The notes under the pieces: model-generated | Database searches by the model: none | Seen by the model: only the letters and a program-made list of their open reading frames with translations | Told to the model about the DNA's origin: nothing | Position numbers and translations under genes: made by a program | In this document: positions 43,178 to 52,694 of the stretch, piece after piece | Layout: every line of letters starts with the position of its first letter | Position numbering within the stretch: the stretch's first letter is position 1 | Assembly (NCBI GenBank): GCA_017514805.1 | Contig: JAFWIP010000009.1 | Span: forward strand, 23,754 to 87,753 | Direction of reading: 5' to 3' | Length of the DNA stretch: 64,000 bases | From: Candidatus Saccharimonadota bacterium | Lineage (GTDB): Bacteria; Patescibacteriota; Saccharimonadia; Saccharimonadales; Saccharimonadaceae

Positions 43178-45079
43178 TTATTGAATGACGTATGGATCAG
43201 CGAGCGAACCAGTACCGCTAGAAATTACGGCGCCATACTTTAAGGAGACGACTGGATAATACCAGTTGCTCTGCTGCGCGGTCGAAGAAGAACTACCTTC
43301 GTCCATATAGACGCCGCCGCCTAAACTATTCCAGTCAGTATCCGAAATCATGAGCGGAGTCATCGTCGTACCGCTAGTGTTTACTGCATCGTCTGGATAA
43401 TAGTATGAATCAAAACCGGTACCATTCAAGAGACGTTCGGTGCCTGTTGCAAGCGCAACTGGGTAAGTAAGCTTACCATTACCGATCTGGTCGCTAACCG
43501 TGAAGGTGTCGCGAACATTGTCACAACCAAGATTTGGACGATAGTTTGCGATCGAAAATTCTTCATAGTAAGTCTGAGCCCCCATAAAGAACGATGATCC
43601 GTAATCAGGGAAATTATTGTTCAAGCTAGGATAGTCGTCATAAGTAGGGTTAGACATATCCTTACTAGCGAGCGTACCGGCAAACATCTGGCGGTCGTTA
43701 CAAAATGGCGTGTCTTCTAGCTCATTTAACCTCGTGACAAGATGCTCTTGGAACCAGCCATCAATAATTGTCTTAGCGTTTGAATCATGCACGTTTGCGA
43801 ACATCGCATCTTTGGCGGCCTCAATATTTGCTGGGCCAGAGAATGGGAAGTAGCTCATCGTCATATAGTTCGGGTTGCCAACGTTAAGCTCAACGATGTA
43901 GGCAATTGTCGAACAGCTAGTTGCTCCATCGAGACAGAAGTAATGATGGTTAGCCTTCACGGCAGTCTCAATTTCGCTAGTCGGGGAGCTAGTGATAGAA
44001 TCACCAGTTAGCGTATAGACGCCGTTTTCATAGCTTACATCGTTCGAAAAAGTGTAGGTTTCATTAGCATATATGCGTTTCCAGTCATATGTCATAATTT
44101 CGCCATACATATAACCACCATTTGCTGGAGTCAAGTAGGTATCTTCGCCCCAAATCTGATAAGATCCCTCGTCAGAATCATATTTCCAAGAATGATCTTC
44201 ATCGTCGTTTTGGAAGACAGTATTCAAATCATCAGCATAACGTTGACCATTATAGTAGCGATAATTATGCTCGCAAGTCTGTACGCCATTAACTGTCCTA
44301 GCCTCATAGTCATATTCGAGCTTAACGCCGCCAGTATCGGTCGTGCGAAGGATCGTCCAGCACTTATTCGCCCAGAGAACATGCTGGTTTACGCCTGCGC
44401 CGCGATAGTAATAGACCGGATAGTTGAAGTCTTTCGTTTCAGCGAGAGTATTGACACCCATTTCGGAAGGATTATCCATATGGATTGTGCCCCTATAGTC
44501 TAGGCCAGAGTCGATAACATTGTGCTCTTTCGCGAGACATTCAATATGGCGATAAAGAAGGTTTGATTCGCAAGGATCTTCGTCTCCGCCGCCCTGGCCG
44601 CCGCCACCGCCGGTGCCTTGAATGTTCGTAGAAGTATAGCCAGAGACATGTAGATACCCCTTCGCCGTATATTCATTAGAGTAGATAATCGAATATTGAC
44701 CAGCTGCGGTTGCGATGAATGGTGTATTGTCTGCGGATACGGTGCCACCAGAAACGGAATCAAGAGTATATTCCTGGCTCAAGTATTGCTTGATTGTATA
44801 AGTAGCTGCTTCGGACTTAATCTTTTGGCAAGTATCATTTGCAACAATTACATCAGAAGAGAAACCTTGATCATTCGTAACTAGGAAGCGCAAGCTATCT
44901 TCTGGACCGCCATCAATTTGGGCACATAGTTTAATACCGGTCTCGCCGCTTTCAAAAGAACCAAGATTGTCCGTAGCACTGGAATTTAGTGCGTTAAGCA
45001 CGTTAGGGATAATTATTGAAATAAATAGGAATGCGAAAATGAGCTTAAGATGCCCAAAATCCTTCGTTCTTCTGCGCAT
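43178..45079 (-). CDS. large surface protein, third member with different N-terminus
   Basis: 633 residues. Signal/anchor at 12-32, a short beta-rich region to about 165, a Gly-rich hinge (GTGGGGGQGGGDE), then the same C-terminal module as the 25741 and 27690 proteins: DPCESNLLYRHIECL, NYPVYYYRGAG, CWTILRTTDTGGVKLEYD, paired Cys and PVVSLKYGAVISSGTG near the end. Lacks the SipW-type signal and N-terminal domain. Probable promoter TTGCTT-17-TAGAAT near 45145-45175, with a ~60-nt leader. Confidence 0.78.
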   Translation of the reverse strand: MRRRTKDFGHLKLIFAFLFISIIIPNVLNALNSSATDNLGSFESGETGIKLCAQIDGGPEDSLRFLVTNDQGFSSDVIVANDTCQKIKSEAATYTIKQYLSQEYTLDSVSGGTVSADNTPFIATAAGQYSIIYSNEYTAKGYLHVSGYTSTNIQGTGGGGGQGGGDEDPCESNLLYRHIECLAKEHNVIDSGLDYRGTIHMDNPSEMGVNTLAETKDFNYPVYYYRGAGVNQHVLWANKCWTILRTTDTGGVKLEYDYEARTVNGVQTCEHNYRYYNGQRYADDLNTVFQNDDEDHSWKYDSDEGSYQIWGEDTYLTPANGGYMYGEIMTYDWKRIYANETYTFSNDVSYENGVYTLTGDSITSSPTSEIETAVKANHHYFCLDGATSCSTIAYIVELNVGNPNYMTMSYFPFSGPANIEAAKDAMFANVHDSNAKTIIDGWFQEHLVTRLNELEDTPFCNDRQMFAGTLASKDMSNPTYDDYPSLNNNFPDYGSSFFMGAQTYYEEFSIANYRPNLGCDNVRDTFTVSDQIGNGKLTYPVALATGTERLLNGTGFDSYYYPDDAVNTSGTTMTPLMISDTDWNSLGGGVYMDEGSSSSTAQQSNWYYPVVSLKYGAVISSGTGSLADPYVIQ

Positions 45080-45213
45080 TGTTATGTTCTCTTGTTTATG
45101 TTTGTTGTTTGAACTTTTTATTTTGACCTTAGTTCAATTCTGATTCTAGCACCGTTTTTGCAAAAAAGCAATAGCTTTTTACAGATTAGTTAAAATATTA
45201 TAAAATATTGATT

Positions 45214-46239
45214 ATGAAAGTTTTTCTAGGGATGTCTGGCGGCGTAGATTCGGCGGTGAGCGCCCATCTTTTGCAGCAGCAAGGCTACGATGTCGTCGGC
45301 GTCTATATGAAGAACTGGAGCCGTAACCTCCCAGGTATGAAATGCCCTTGGGCCGAGGATCTCGCCGACGCGAAGCGTGTGGCTGTAAAACTAGGGATTG
45401 ATTTTCGCGTGTTCGATTTTGAGACTGAATATAAACAAAAAGTCGTTGATTATATGCTCGCCGAATACCAAAAAGGCAATACGCCAAATCCAGATATTAT
45501 GTGTAACCAGGAGATAAAGTTTAAGCTCTTCGCTGAGACGGCTTTCGAGCAAGGCGCCGAAATGATTGCAACCGGTCATTACGCTCGCACTGACGGACGC
45601 AAACTATTAAAGGCACGCGACGAAAATAAAGACCAAACATACTTCCTTTATCGCATCACCGAAGATGTCATCGAAAAAACCATCTTCCCTGTTGGCAATA
45701 TGTTAAAGCCAGAAGTAAAAGAACTTGCCGAGAAAGTTGGGCTCGCCGTAGCGCATAAACCTGAATCGATGGGCGTATGCTTTGTGGGCGAGGCGAATAT
45801 GCGCGATTTCCTTTCTGAATTTATCGAGACGAAGCCTGGCGAGATTCGCGAACTCGAAACCGACGAAAAGCTCGGCACACATGATGGCGCGATTTTCTAT
45901 ACGCTCGGCCAGCGCCACGGTCTCAATCTCAAAAATGGCCTACCTTATTATGTCGTACGAAAGGATATGGACAAGAATATCGTTTATGTATCACGCAACC
46001 TAAATGCGCTCGCGCTCTGGCAGAAAGAGATCGAACTTCGCGATGTTGTTTTGCGCAACAATGATAATGGGCACGACATTGAAGCGCGCATTCGTCATCG
46101 CGCACCGCTCGTAAAAGCAGACTACGATACCACTACTGGTAAACTTAGCTTCGCCGAAGAGCAAAAGTCGCTCACGCCCGGCCAGTCAGTCGTCTTCTAT
46201 CGCGGAGACGTCTGCATCGGCGGCGGAATTATCAAATAA
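45214..46239 (+). CDS. mnmA: tRNA-specific 2-thiouridylase MnmA
   Basis: About 341 residues. PP-loop GMSGGVDSAVSA, catalytic Cys in MCNQEIKF and the second Cys in GVCFVGEANMRDF; C-terminal beta barrel. It thiolates U34 of Glu, Gln and Lys tRNAs using sulfur from a cysteine desulfurase, possibly the one at 52695. ATG 45214 follows TAAAAT (45201-45206) by 7 nt; the TTG at 45208 is rejected. Confidence 0.95.
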   Translation: MKVFLGMSGGVDSAVSAHLLQQQGYDVVGVYMKNWSRNLPGMKCPWAEDLADAKRVAVKLGIDFRVFDFETEYKQKVVDYMLAEYQKGNTPNPDIMCNQEIKFKLFAETAFEQGAEMIATGHYARTDGRKLLKARDENKDQTYFLYRITEDVIEKTIFPVGNMLKPEVKELAEKVGLAVAHKPESMGVCFVGEANMRDFLSEFIETKPGEIRELETDEKLGTHDGAIFYTLGQRHGLNLKNGLPYYVVRKDMDKNIVYVSRNLNALALWQKEIELRDVVLRNNDNGHDIEARIRHRAPLVKADYDTTTGKLSFAEEQKSLTPGQSVVFYRGDVCIGGGIIK

Positions 46240-46242
46240 AAA

Positions 46243-46269
46243 ATGCCGCTCAAGCGAGCGGCGTTTTTT
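46243..46269 (+). terminator. intrinsic terminator (mnmA end)
   Basis: TGCCGCT / AGCGGCG stem with A tract before and T6 after. Confidence 0.85.
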
Positions 46270-46289
46270 AATAAATGAACAAAAGGTTG

Positions 46290-46730
46290 CTACTTCTTAT
46301 TATTTACAGACTTAAACATGGTTTCAATTAGTTTTGCTGTAGTATTTTTCAGCTTACCAGTCTGTAAGTCTTTGAAGTGCCATGAAACCTGAGCTTTGCC
46401 ATTCTTTTTAACGGAATGGAGAATCAGGTTTGAGTAAGTATTATGAGCTTTGTTAACAAATTTAACTCTTACATAATACTTACCGTTAGCATTCTTGACC
46501 ACTTTTTTGGACTCCACTGTCCAGCCGTATTTCTTACCGATTTTTGCAAGGCTTTTAATTTCCTTGTCGGCAGCGGCTTTCAGCGAAACCTTTTTCTTTG
46601 ACTTAGATGACGGATTAGTCTGGGTTGTCTTATTCTTATTACAACATGGACAATCGCATGCATAAGCCTGTGCTGGCATAGCCAGAATCATAAAAGTAAC
46701 AATAATAATTGATACGATAAACTTCTTCAT
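46290..46730 (-). CDS. small Cys-rich secreted or lipid-free exported protein
   Basis: 146 residues. Signal peptide 1-23 ending AQAYA, followed at once by CDCPCC, a four-Cys cluster that could bind metal or disulfide-link. The rest is Lys/Ser-rich and beta-stranded (KYYVRVKFVNKAHNTYSNLILHSV), resembling extracellular all-beta domains. ATG 46730 is chosen because AAAGGAAGG lies about 9 nt upstream. A perfect promoter and three-hairpin leader precede it. No family recognised. Confidence 0.7.
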   Translation of the reverse strand: MKKFIVSIIIVTFMILAMPAQAYACDCPCCNKNKTTQTNPSSKSKKKVSLKAAADKEIKSLAKIGKKYGWTVESKKVVKNANGKYYVRVKFVNKAHNTYSNLILHSVKKNGKAQVSWHFKDLQTGKLKNTTAKLIETMFKSVNNKK

Positions 46731-46832
46731 AAGTTCGTACCTTCCTTTCAAAGATCTAAGAGGTTCTCTCTTAGGTGTGGGGTGTCCCCAAACAAATTGC
46801 GACCGTTTCCAAAATTACTATTCGGAAACTAT
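46731..46832 (-). promoter_or_regulatory. structured 5' leader with three hairpins
   Basis: On the transcript: GTTTCC...GGAAAC, then GGGG-ACA-CCCC, then CTAAGAG-AGAAC-CTCTTAG, followed by the ribosome binding site. The third stem ends just before AAAGGAAGG. It could be a stabilising leader or a regulatory element. Confidence 0.6.
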
Positions 46833-46838
46833 GCCCTT

Positions 46839-46867
46839 ATTATAGCACACCATAAGCATTTTGTCAA
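46839..46867 (-). promoter_or_regulatory. perfect consensus promoter of the 46730 gene
   Basis: TTGACA (46862-46867), exactly 17 bp, TATAAT (46839-46844). Confidence 0.9.
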
Positions 46868-46955
46868 TAGATATAGCATAAAACTTAGGAAAATCACGAG
46901 ATATAGTAGGACGGTTTTATGCTAAAATAGACATAAGTAATTTAATGGAGGTGGT

Positions 46956-47615
46956 GTGTTCTATCCTAGCCGTCAGGCTTTAGGTGATCAGTTAGCAATG
47001 AAACTAGCTCAGTATAAGAACACTGAGACAATTATTTTTTGCCTCAAGAAGAGTTCCCTGCTTTCCTGCATCGAACTTGCCGCCAACCTTCATGCCTATA
47101 TCTATGTTTTGCAATATGCTGAAATTCAGGACCCATTTGATCTTACGCGCAACCTCGGCGCGATCACACAAAAAGGCGAATTCGTGCTAAATCCAGACAT
47201 CTCCCAGAGCGAGTATGAGTTTATCAATTCCGACTTTATGAGTATTATCGAGGAGCGCAAGCGCGAAGCTTTTTCCGAGATTAACGGCGAGCGCGATCCA
47301 AATCCAGCTTTCGACCTCGCAGCATTCAACAACCGCAATATTCTACTATTCGCCGATGTTTTACAGACTTCATTCCAGATACAAGTTGCACTGAATGTTC
47401 TAAAGGCATACACGCCAACCGTTATCACGGGTGTAGTCGGCAATATTACATCCGCCGTTTCCGATAAATTCCTGATCGATACCGATGGTTGTGTCTATAT
47501 GGACATCTTACAGAACAACTTCTTTGACGATTCGCATTATTTCGACCAACCCGACAATTATACTGAGGACGATAAAATTAACATGGCTAATAATATTAGT
47601 TTGTATTGGGCATAA
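46956..47615 (+). CDS. phosphoribosyltransferase-like protein heading the MoxR operon
   Basis: 219 residues from GTG 46956, with GGAGGTG just upstream and TAAAAT at 46923-46928. The start YPSRQALGDQLAMKL and the overall alpha/beta order resemble the phosphoribosyltransferase fold (COG1926-like), with NNRNILLFADVLQTSFQIQVALN in the PRPP-loop position; but the usual VVDDGxxTG Asp pair is degraded (LFADVLQTS), so catalytic activity is doubtful. It is 14 nt upstream of the MoxR gene and probably cotranscribed. Confidence 0.6.
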   Translation: MFYPSRQALGDQLAMKLAQYKNTETIIFCLKKSSLLSCIELAANLHAYIYVLQYAEIQDPFDLTRNLGAITQKGEFVLNPDISQSEYEFINSDFMSIIEERKREAFSEINGERDPNPAFDLAAFNNRNILLFADVLQTSFQIQVALNVLKAYTPTVITGVVGNITSAVSDKFLIDTDGCVYMDILQNNFFDDSHYFDQPDNYTEDDKINMANNISLYWA

Positions 47616-47629
47616 AGAGAGGAGATTAT

Positions 47630-48628
47630 ATGAACCCAGGCAATCAGTTAGGCGAGCAACAACTTGCCGAAGCAAGAGAAATTATTAATAAGTTAAGTCA
47701 AGCTTACGCAAAGAAAGTCGTTGGCCAGGAAGAGCTTAAGCTCGCGATGCAGGTCGCTCTGATTGCGGGCGGACATGTCTTGCTCGAATCTGTTCCAGGT
47801 CTCGCAAAAACGCTTGCCGCAAAAACAATCGCTGAAGCATCGAGTGGTAGCTTTAGTCGTATCCAGTGTACACCAGATTTGCTTCCGAGCGATATTATCG
47901 GCACCCAAATTTACAACTATAACTCTGGCGATTTTGAGACAAAGATTGGCCCAGTACACGCGAATTTCGTACTCCTCGACGAAATTAACCGTTCTAGCGC
48001 CAAGACTCAGTCCGCTATGCTTGAGGCGATGCAAGAGCGTCAAGTTTCTGTTGGCGGCGTGATGTACAAGATGCCAGAACCATTCGTCGTCCTCGCAACC
48101 CAGAACCCAATCGAACAAGAAGGTACCTATGAACTCCCAGAAGCTCAGCTCGACCGTTTCCTTCTCAAAGAAATTGTCGATTATCCTAGCCGCGACGAAG
48201 AGATGCAGATTCTCAATTACACAATTGCTGGCCAGACAACTGCCGAGCTCGGCGCTGCCGACAAGGTAACGATTGAAGATATTCAAAAACTTCAGAAGAT
48301 GGCAAAGCTCGTTGCGGTCGACGACTCAATTAAGAATTATATCGTCAACATCGTAACTGCAACTCGCAATCCGCGCGCAATTATCGATGCGAACCTCGCT
48401 CGCTATGTCGAATACGGCGTCAGCCCACGTGGCGGCATTGCACTACTTCAGGTCGCACAGGCGCTCGCGCTCATCAATGGTCGTGCCTATGTCACGCCTG
48501 ACGACATCAAACAGCTTCGCCACGCTGCGCTTCGCCATCGCATTATTCTAAACTTCGAAGCAGCGGCAGACGACGTACATCCAGAAGCAATCATCGACGC
48601 AATCTTCACTAAGATTCAAACACCATAA
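47630..48628 (+). CDS. MoxR family AAA+ ATPase
   Basis: 332 residues. AAA_3: Walker A-like ESVPGLAKTLAAK, Walker B FVLLDEINRSSAKTQSAMLEAMQE, sensor 1 LATQNPIEQEGTYELPEAQLDRFLL and sensor 2 PRGGIALLQ. MoxR ATPases act as chaperones for VWA-domain partners encoded beside them, as here. ATG 47630 has GAGGAG 5 nt upstream. Confidence 0.93.
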   Translation: MNPGNQLGEQQLAEAREIINKLSQAYAKKVVGQEELKLAMQVALIAGGHVLLESVPGLAKTLAAKTIAEASSGSFSRIQCTPDLLPSDIIGTQIYNYNSGDFETKIGPVHANFVLLDEINRSSAKTQSAMLEAMQERQVSVGGVMYKMPEPFVVLATQNPIEQEGTYELPEAQLDRFLLKEIVDYPSRDEEMQILNYTIAGQTTAELGAADKVTIEDIQKLQKMAKLVAVDDSIKNYIVNIVTATRNPRAIIDANLARYVEYGVSPRGGIALLQVAQALALINGRAYVTPDDIKQLRHAALRHRIILNFEAAADDVHPEAIIDAIFTKIQTP

Positions 48629-48640
48629 TCAAGAGGAAAA

Positions 48641-49528
48641 ATGCCAAGCTATCTCGTAAAAGTTAGGAAGAAGATGGATATCTTCGCGCAAAGGCGCGTA
48701 AGGAATGTCCTTTCTGGTAACTACGGATCCGTATTCAAGGGTCGTAGCTTGGATTTTGACGATTTACGCGAGTATAACTATGGCGACGACGTAAAAGATA
48801 TCGACTGGAAAGCAACCGCCCGCTCGCGCACCGCGATGGTACGACGCTATATTGCGGTACGCAAGCACAATATTCTGCTCGTCGGCGACAACGGCAATAC
48901 AATGGCAACACTCGCGCCAAGTGGCGAGAGTAAGCATGAAGTTGCAACATTTTGCGCTGGCGTAATGGCATATATTGCACAGCATCACGGCGATTTCGTC
49001 GGAATGGTCTATGGCAATAAGGGCGAAAATAAACGCTTCATGTTAAAGGAAGACACGGCCTACATCGAAAACTTCTTGGATAAATATTCTAAATCTATGA
49101 AGTTGTCGGCGCCAGAAAGCGATCTTAATTCCCTGCTAAATTACGTCTCAAAGACCTATCGCGAGCGTAGCTTTATGCTCATTATTAGCGACGCCGAGAG
49201 CGTCAGTCAGATTGATACCGAACTCGTCCGAAAGCTCCATGCGCGCCATGAGATTATGTTTATTATTGTCGAAGATTCGCCGATGACAAATAACCGTCTA
49301 TATTCCTATGATACTGTCGATATTGACGGTAAACTACGCCTAAGTCGTTATTTCCGCGAAAACAAGAAGATTGCTATGGCTGAGGAAAAATATCGCGAAG
49401 CGCAACGTGTCGGCATTCGCAAAACGCTACGCCGAATGGGGATTGTTTGCAGCTTCATCGATAGCGTCGACCATGCTATTCCACGAATTATTGCAATGTT
49501 AGAGGAGCAGAAACGTGTCAGGCGATAA
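48641..49528 (+). CDS. DUF58 protein
   Basis: 295 residues. DUF58 motif YNYGDDVKDIDWKATARS at about 47-64 and a VWA-like fold downstream (LVGDNGNTMATLA, MLIISDAES). DUF58 proteins are the regular partners of MoxR ATPases. Strong AGAGGAAAA ribosome binding site; overlaps the next gene by 14 nt. Confidence 0.92.
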   Translation: MPSYLVKVRKKMDIFAQRRVRNVLSGNYGSVFKGRSLDFDDLREYNYGDDVKDIDWKATARSRTAMVRRYIAVRKHNILLVGDNGNTMATLAPSGESKHEVATFCAGVMAYIAQHHGDFVGMVYGNKGENKRFMLKEDTAYIENFLDKYSKSMKLSAPESDLNSLLNYVSKTYRERSFMLIISDAESVSQIDTELVRKLHARHEIMFIIVEDSPMTNNRLYSYDTVDIDGKLRLSRYFRENKKIAMAEEKYREAQRVGIRKTLRRMGIVCSFIDSVDHAIPRIIAMLEEQKRVRR

Positions 49529-49994
49529 GGTATTATATTACGGACCAATTACTTACTCACCGATTTGGGTGTTGCTAGGTTTGCTATTCCTTGGATTCGC
49601 AATTGGAATAATCGTCGTGATTTTGTACGTCACAAGACACAAAGAAATCAAGACCGTGAGCACGTTAAAGATTTCCGCACCAAAAATCGTGAATATGAAT
49701 GTCTTACGCGACAAATATATCAAGCTTATTAATGAAGCCGAGGAACGCTTCAAAAAACGCCAAATCAAAGCATCGCAATGTCACCAGCAGATCAGCCTGC
49801 TTGTGCGTCTATTCTATTGCGAAGCCCTCGGTTTTCATGCCGATGTGATGACTTTGAGCGATCTCAAAAAATCCCATCATACTCCGCTCATCGATTTAAT
49901 CGAAAGTTATTATCCAGACGAATTCGATACGTTAGAAAAAGGCTCAGTAGCCGATTCCGCCGAGCGCGCACGTAAACTAGTGAGGGAAATGTAA
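49515..49994 (+). CDS. single-span membrane protein of the MoxR-VWA operon
   Basis: 159 residues. One span at about 16-41, then a cytoplasmic helical domain (70-158). Position and shape match the DUF4381-like subunit found between DUF58 and VWA genes in Bat-type operons. The stop overlaps the following ATG by one base. Confidence 0.7.
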   Translation: MSGDKVLYYGPITYSPIWVLLGLLFLGFAIGIIVVILYVTRHKEIKTVSTLKISAPKIVNMNVLRDKYIKLINEAEERFKKRQIKASQCHQQISLLVRLFYCEALGFHADVMTLSDLKKSHHTPLIDLIESYYPDEFDTLEKGSVADSAERARKLVREM

Positions 49995-50959
49995 TGATAA
50001 ATACCTGGCTATTCATTATTCCCCCGATTGCGATTCTCGTGTTAATTATTGTCGCGTTCTATCACTATCATATTCGTAGTCAAGAACGCGATTTGAAAAA
50101 AGTCGCCGTAATCGCACATACGCATACAATCAAAATGCTGCCCGAATACAAGCGTGCCGTTCGTCGATATCGCATCATGCTCGTCTTTGCGGCAATAAGC
50201 TTCTTGATTTCAATCTTTAGCTTTACTGCCGTCGCAGCACGACCAGTCACGAGCGTCGCGCGCAGCAATGCTAGCAAGAATCGCGATATTATCCTCTGTC
50301 TCGATACGAGCGGATCGATGGCATTATATCAAGAAAAATTGTTAAATTTGTTCGGCCTAGTAGCTGACAACCTTCATGGAGAGCGTATCGGCATTACGAT
50401 ATTCGACGGCGTATCTGCAAATCTGATACCGCTCAGTGATGATTATGGCGCAGTCATAGAACTAACCGAAGAATTAAAAAATAATTTCCCTCATTATAGT
50501 ATGGCTGTTGCAGGAGACGCTGTGTCCGCCATCGGAGACGGAGTAATGGGCTGCGTAAATAGCTTCGATAAGCTAGAGAGTCAACGATCGAAAAGTGTAA
50601 TTATCGCAACAGATAACATCCCGGGCGACGAGACTGTCGACATTAATCAGGCAGCTCGCTACGCTAAACGATATGGCGTAACATTCTACGGAATATCGAT
50701 TAACGTCGGGAATGGTCAAAACGAAGCTCTTTTCCAGAATGCAGTGTCCATTACGAACGGGGTTTTCTATAACATTAATAACTACAAAGGCGACGAAGAT
50801 ATCGTAGATAGCGCAATTCAAAAGATTCTCACGCAGGAGGCAGCAAAAATCGAGGGCGCACCTGAGCTAATTTACAAAGACGATCCTGCCCTGCTGCTGT
50901 TTGTTTCGGGTATTAGTTTCATAATATTCATTGCAATTATTTGGAGGCTAAGATTATGA
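49994..50959 (+). CDS. VWA-domain membrane protein (BatA-like)
   Basis: 321 residues. Two N-terminal spans (6-24; 55-78), a VWA domain from about 95 to 280 with an intact MIDAS start DIILCLDTSGSMA and IIATDNIPG, and a C-terminal span (298-317). The metal-ion site suggests ligand or partner binding outside the cell. It overlaps the next gene by 4 nt. Confidence 0.88.
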   Translation: MINTWLFIIPPIAILVLIIVAFYHYHIRSQERDLKKVAVIAHTHTIKMLPEYKRAVRRYRIMLVFAAISFLISIFSFTAVAARPVTSVARSNASKNRDIILCLDTSGSMALYQEKLLNLFGLVADNLHGERIGITIFDGVSANLIPLSDDYGAVIELTEELKNNFPHYSMAVAGDAVSAIGDGVMGCVNSFDKLESQRSKSVIIATDNIPGDETVDINQAARYAKRYGVTFYGISINVGNGQNEALFQNAVSITNGVFYNINNYKGDEDIVDSAIQKILTQEAAKIEGAPELIYKDDPALLLFVSGISFIIFIAIIWRLRL

Positions 50960-51948
50960 GTTTTATGCCAATCGTACCAGTTTTCATCATCTATATTCTC
51001 GCCGTTCTGTTGGTTGGTTTTGCGATTTATTGCTGTATCAACAAAAATTTCCGACACACTCGCGTATTCCGCAGAATCGGTATCGGCGCATTACTACTGC
51101 TAGCATTTGCCCGCCCAGTTATCACTAGTGGCACCGCCGAACGTGATCTCAGCAACCTCAACATCTTCTTTATCGTAGATAATACCGGTAGCATGGCAGC
51201 CAAAGATATGGAACAAGGCTCAAAATATCGCTACGAAGTAATGTCTGACGATATTAAACGAATCGTAAAACTATTCCCTGGCGCTAAATATGGAGCAATC
51301 ACGCTCGATTATAATAGTCATCAATCAATTCCGCTGGTGAGCGATGCCAGCACAATTAATACTTTTGCCGACACGCTAAAGCCTAAATACAGCTATCGCA
51401 GCGGCGATTCCGATTTAATGTCGCTCTTAAAGTACGCAAACCAGAGAATAACAAATTACAACAAGCGTTTCCCTGAGCGTAATAGTATTGCAATCTTCAT
51501 GTCTGACGGCGAAGATAGCACAAATGCTAGCACGCGCGCAATTAAAACGCTCGAAAAACAGATTGCCGGTGGCGCCGTAATTGGCTACGGAACCACGAAT
51601 GGTGCTGTAGTGCATGCCGTAAATTATGACGGCGAAGTTGACGAAACTACAACTATCAGAGATAGCAATACTGGCACCGAGCATATTTCAAAACTCGACG
51701 AAGATTATTTGACTGAGATTGCGAACGCTATGAATGTTCAGTACTATCGCCGCGCCTCTTCGGACGATAAGCTAGATAATATAAATAGTTTTACGAGCGA
51801 GACAATCGCGTATGGCCGGAGTGGCGAAATAACCGAAGCGGCAGAAGATTTGTATTGGCTACCAATCATCTTGGCAATCGGCTTGTTATTATGGGATTTT
51901 TACTCCATACTCGATACTCTACTACTTGAACGAAAGGTGGCAAAATGA
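50956..51948 (+). CDS. VWA-domain membrane protein (BatB-like)
   Basis: 330 residues. Spans at 6-26, 38-56 and 302-320 flank a VWA domain; the MIDAS reads FIVDNTGSMAA (DxTxS rather than DxSxS), with IFMSDGEDS later. ATG 50956 is chosen: GGAGGC lies 6 nt upstream, and it overlaps the previous stop (ATGA). The TTG at 50941 is rejected. Confidence 0.85.
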   Translation: MSFMPIVPVFIIYILAVLLVGFAIYCCINKNFRHTRVFRRIGIGALLLLAFARPVITSGTAERDLSNLNIFFIVDNTGSMAAKDMEQGSKYRYEVMSDDIKRIVKLFPGAKYGAITLDYNSHQSIPLVSDASTINTFADTLKPKYSYRSGDSDLMSLLKYANQRITNYNKRFPERNSIAIFMSDGEDSTNASTRAIKTLEKQIAGGAVIGYGTTNGAVVHAVNYDGEVDETTTIRDSNTGTEHISKLDEDYLTEIANAMNVQYYRRASSDDKLDNINSFTSETIAYGRSGEITEAAEDLYWLPIILAIGLLLWDFYSILDTLLLERKVAK

Positions 51949-52694
51949 TAAATCTCGATCCGAGCATTCTAGATCAAGAAGGCTTGCGCAAAAAGCGTCG
52001 AAAAAAGATGCTCCTGATCGCATTGGCGCCGGTAATTATTCTCGTTCTTGCGAGCATATTCTTCTTGCGCCCAGGCACTTTTGATATAGTCTTTGCTTCG
52101 TCATACAACAGCAGTAATCCGGATGGAGCAGTTTCGATTAGTCAGTTCCACAAGAATATGAACTGGATAGAGCCTTATATTGCATACTACGACGCAGGCA
52201 CCGCATATATTAAAAACGGCGATAACGTTAAGGCAGAAGAAGAATTGCGCGAGAGTATCCAGCACAATCCGCCACGAGAAAAGATTTGTCAAGTGCGCGT
52301 AAACCTATCTTATAGTATTGAGTTGCAAGCTGATGCGGCAAAAAATAGCGGAAAATTCGACGATGCACTAATTATGTATAGCAAAGCCGAGGGGATCCTA
52401 TACGAAGATAATTGCGCCGACAAGAAGAATGAGAAAGAAGCCAAAGACCAAAATGCGCAACGCGCCACAGAGCGCATCTCGCAGAAACGCAGCAATACTG
52501 TCGCCGAAATGAACGGTAACGAGGGTGGCGAAGGAAACGAAAGGGGCTCGGAAGGCCTAGAGATTACCGAGCAAGATGCGCAAGCGCTTAGGAATAATCT
52601 ACTCGACAGCGGTAGCGTCCAAGACCGTGCACACGGACGCATGTATGGCTACGGCAACGACCAAAACGGCAACTACTTCATTCAGCATTGGTAA
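51945..52694 (+). CDS. membrane-anchored TPR-like protein (BatC-like)
   Basis: 249 residues. Basic start, one span at 22-42, TPR-like helices at about 68-155 (YYDAGTAYIKNGDNVKAEEELRESIQ; DDALIMYSKAEGIL), then a Glu/Asn/Gly-rich tail. ATGA coupled to the preceding VWA gene. It ends 1 bp before the convergent nifS-like gene. Confidence 0.8.
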   Translation: MINLDPSILDQEGLRKKRRKKMLLIALAPVIILVLASIFFLRPGTFDIVFASSYNSSNPDGAVSISQFHKNMNWIEPYIAYYDAGTAYIKNGDNVKAEEELRESIQHNPPREKICQVRVNLSYSIELQADAAKNSGKFDDALIMYSKAEGILYEDNCADKKNEKEAKDQNAQRATERISQKRSNTVAEMNGNEGGEGNERGSEGLEITEQDAQALRNNLLDSGSVQDRAHGRMYGYGNDQNGNYFIQHW

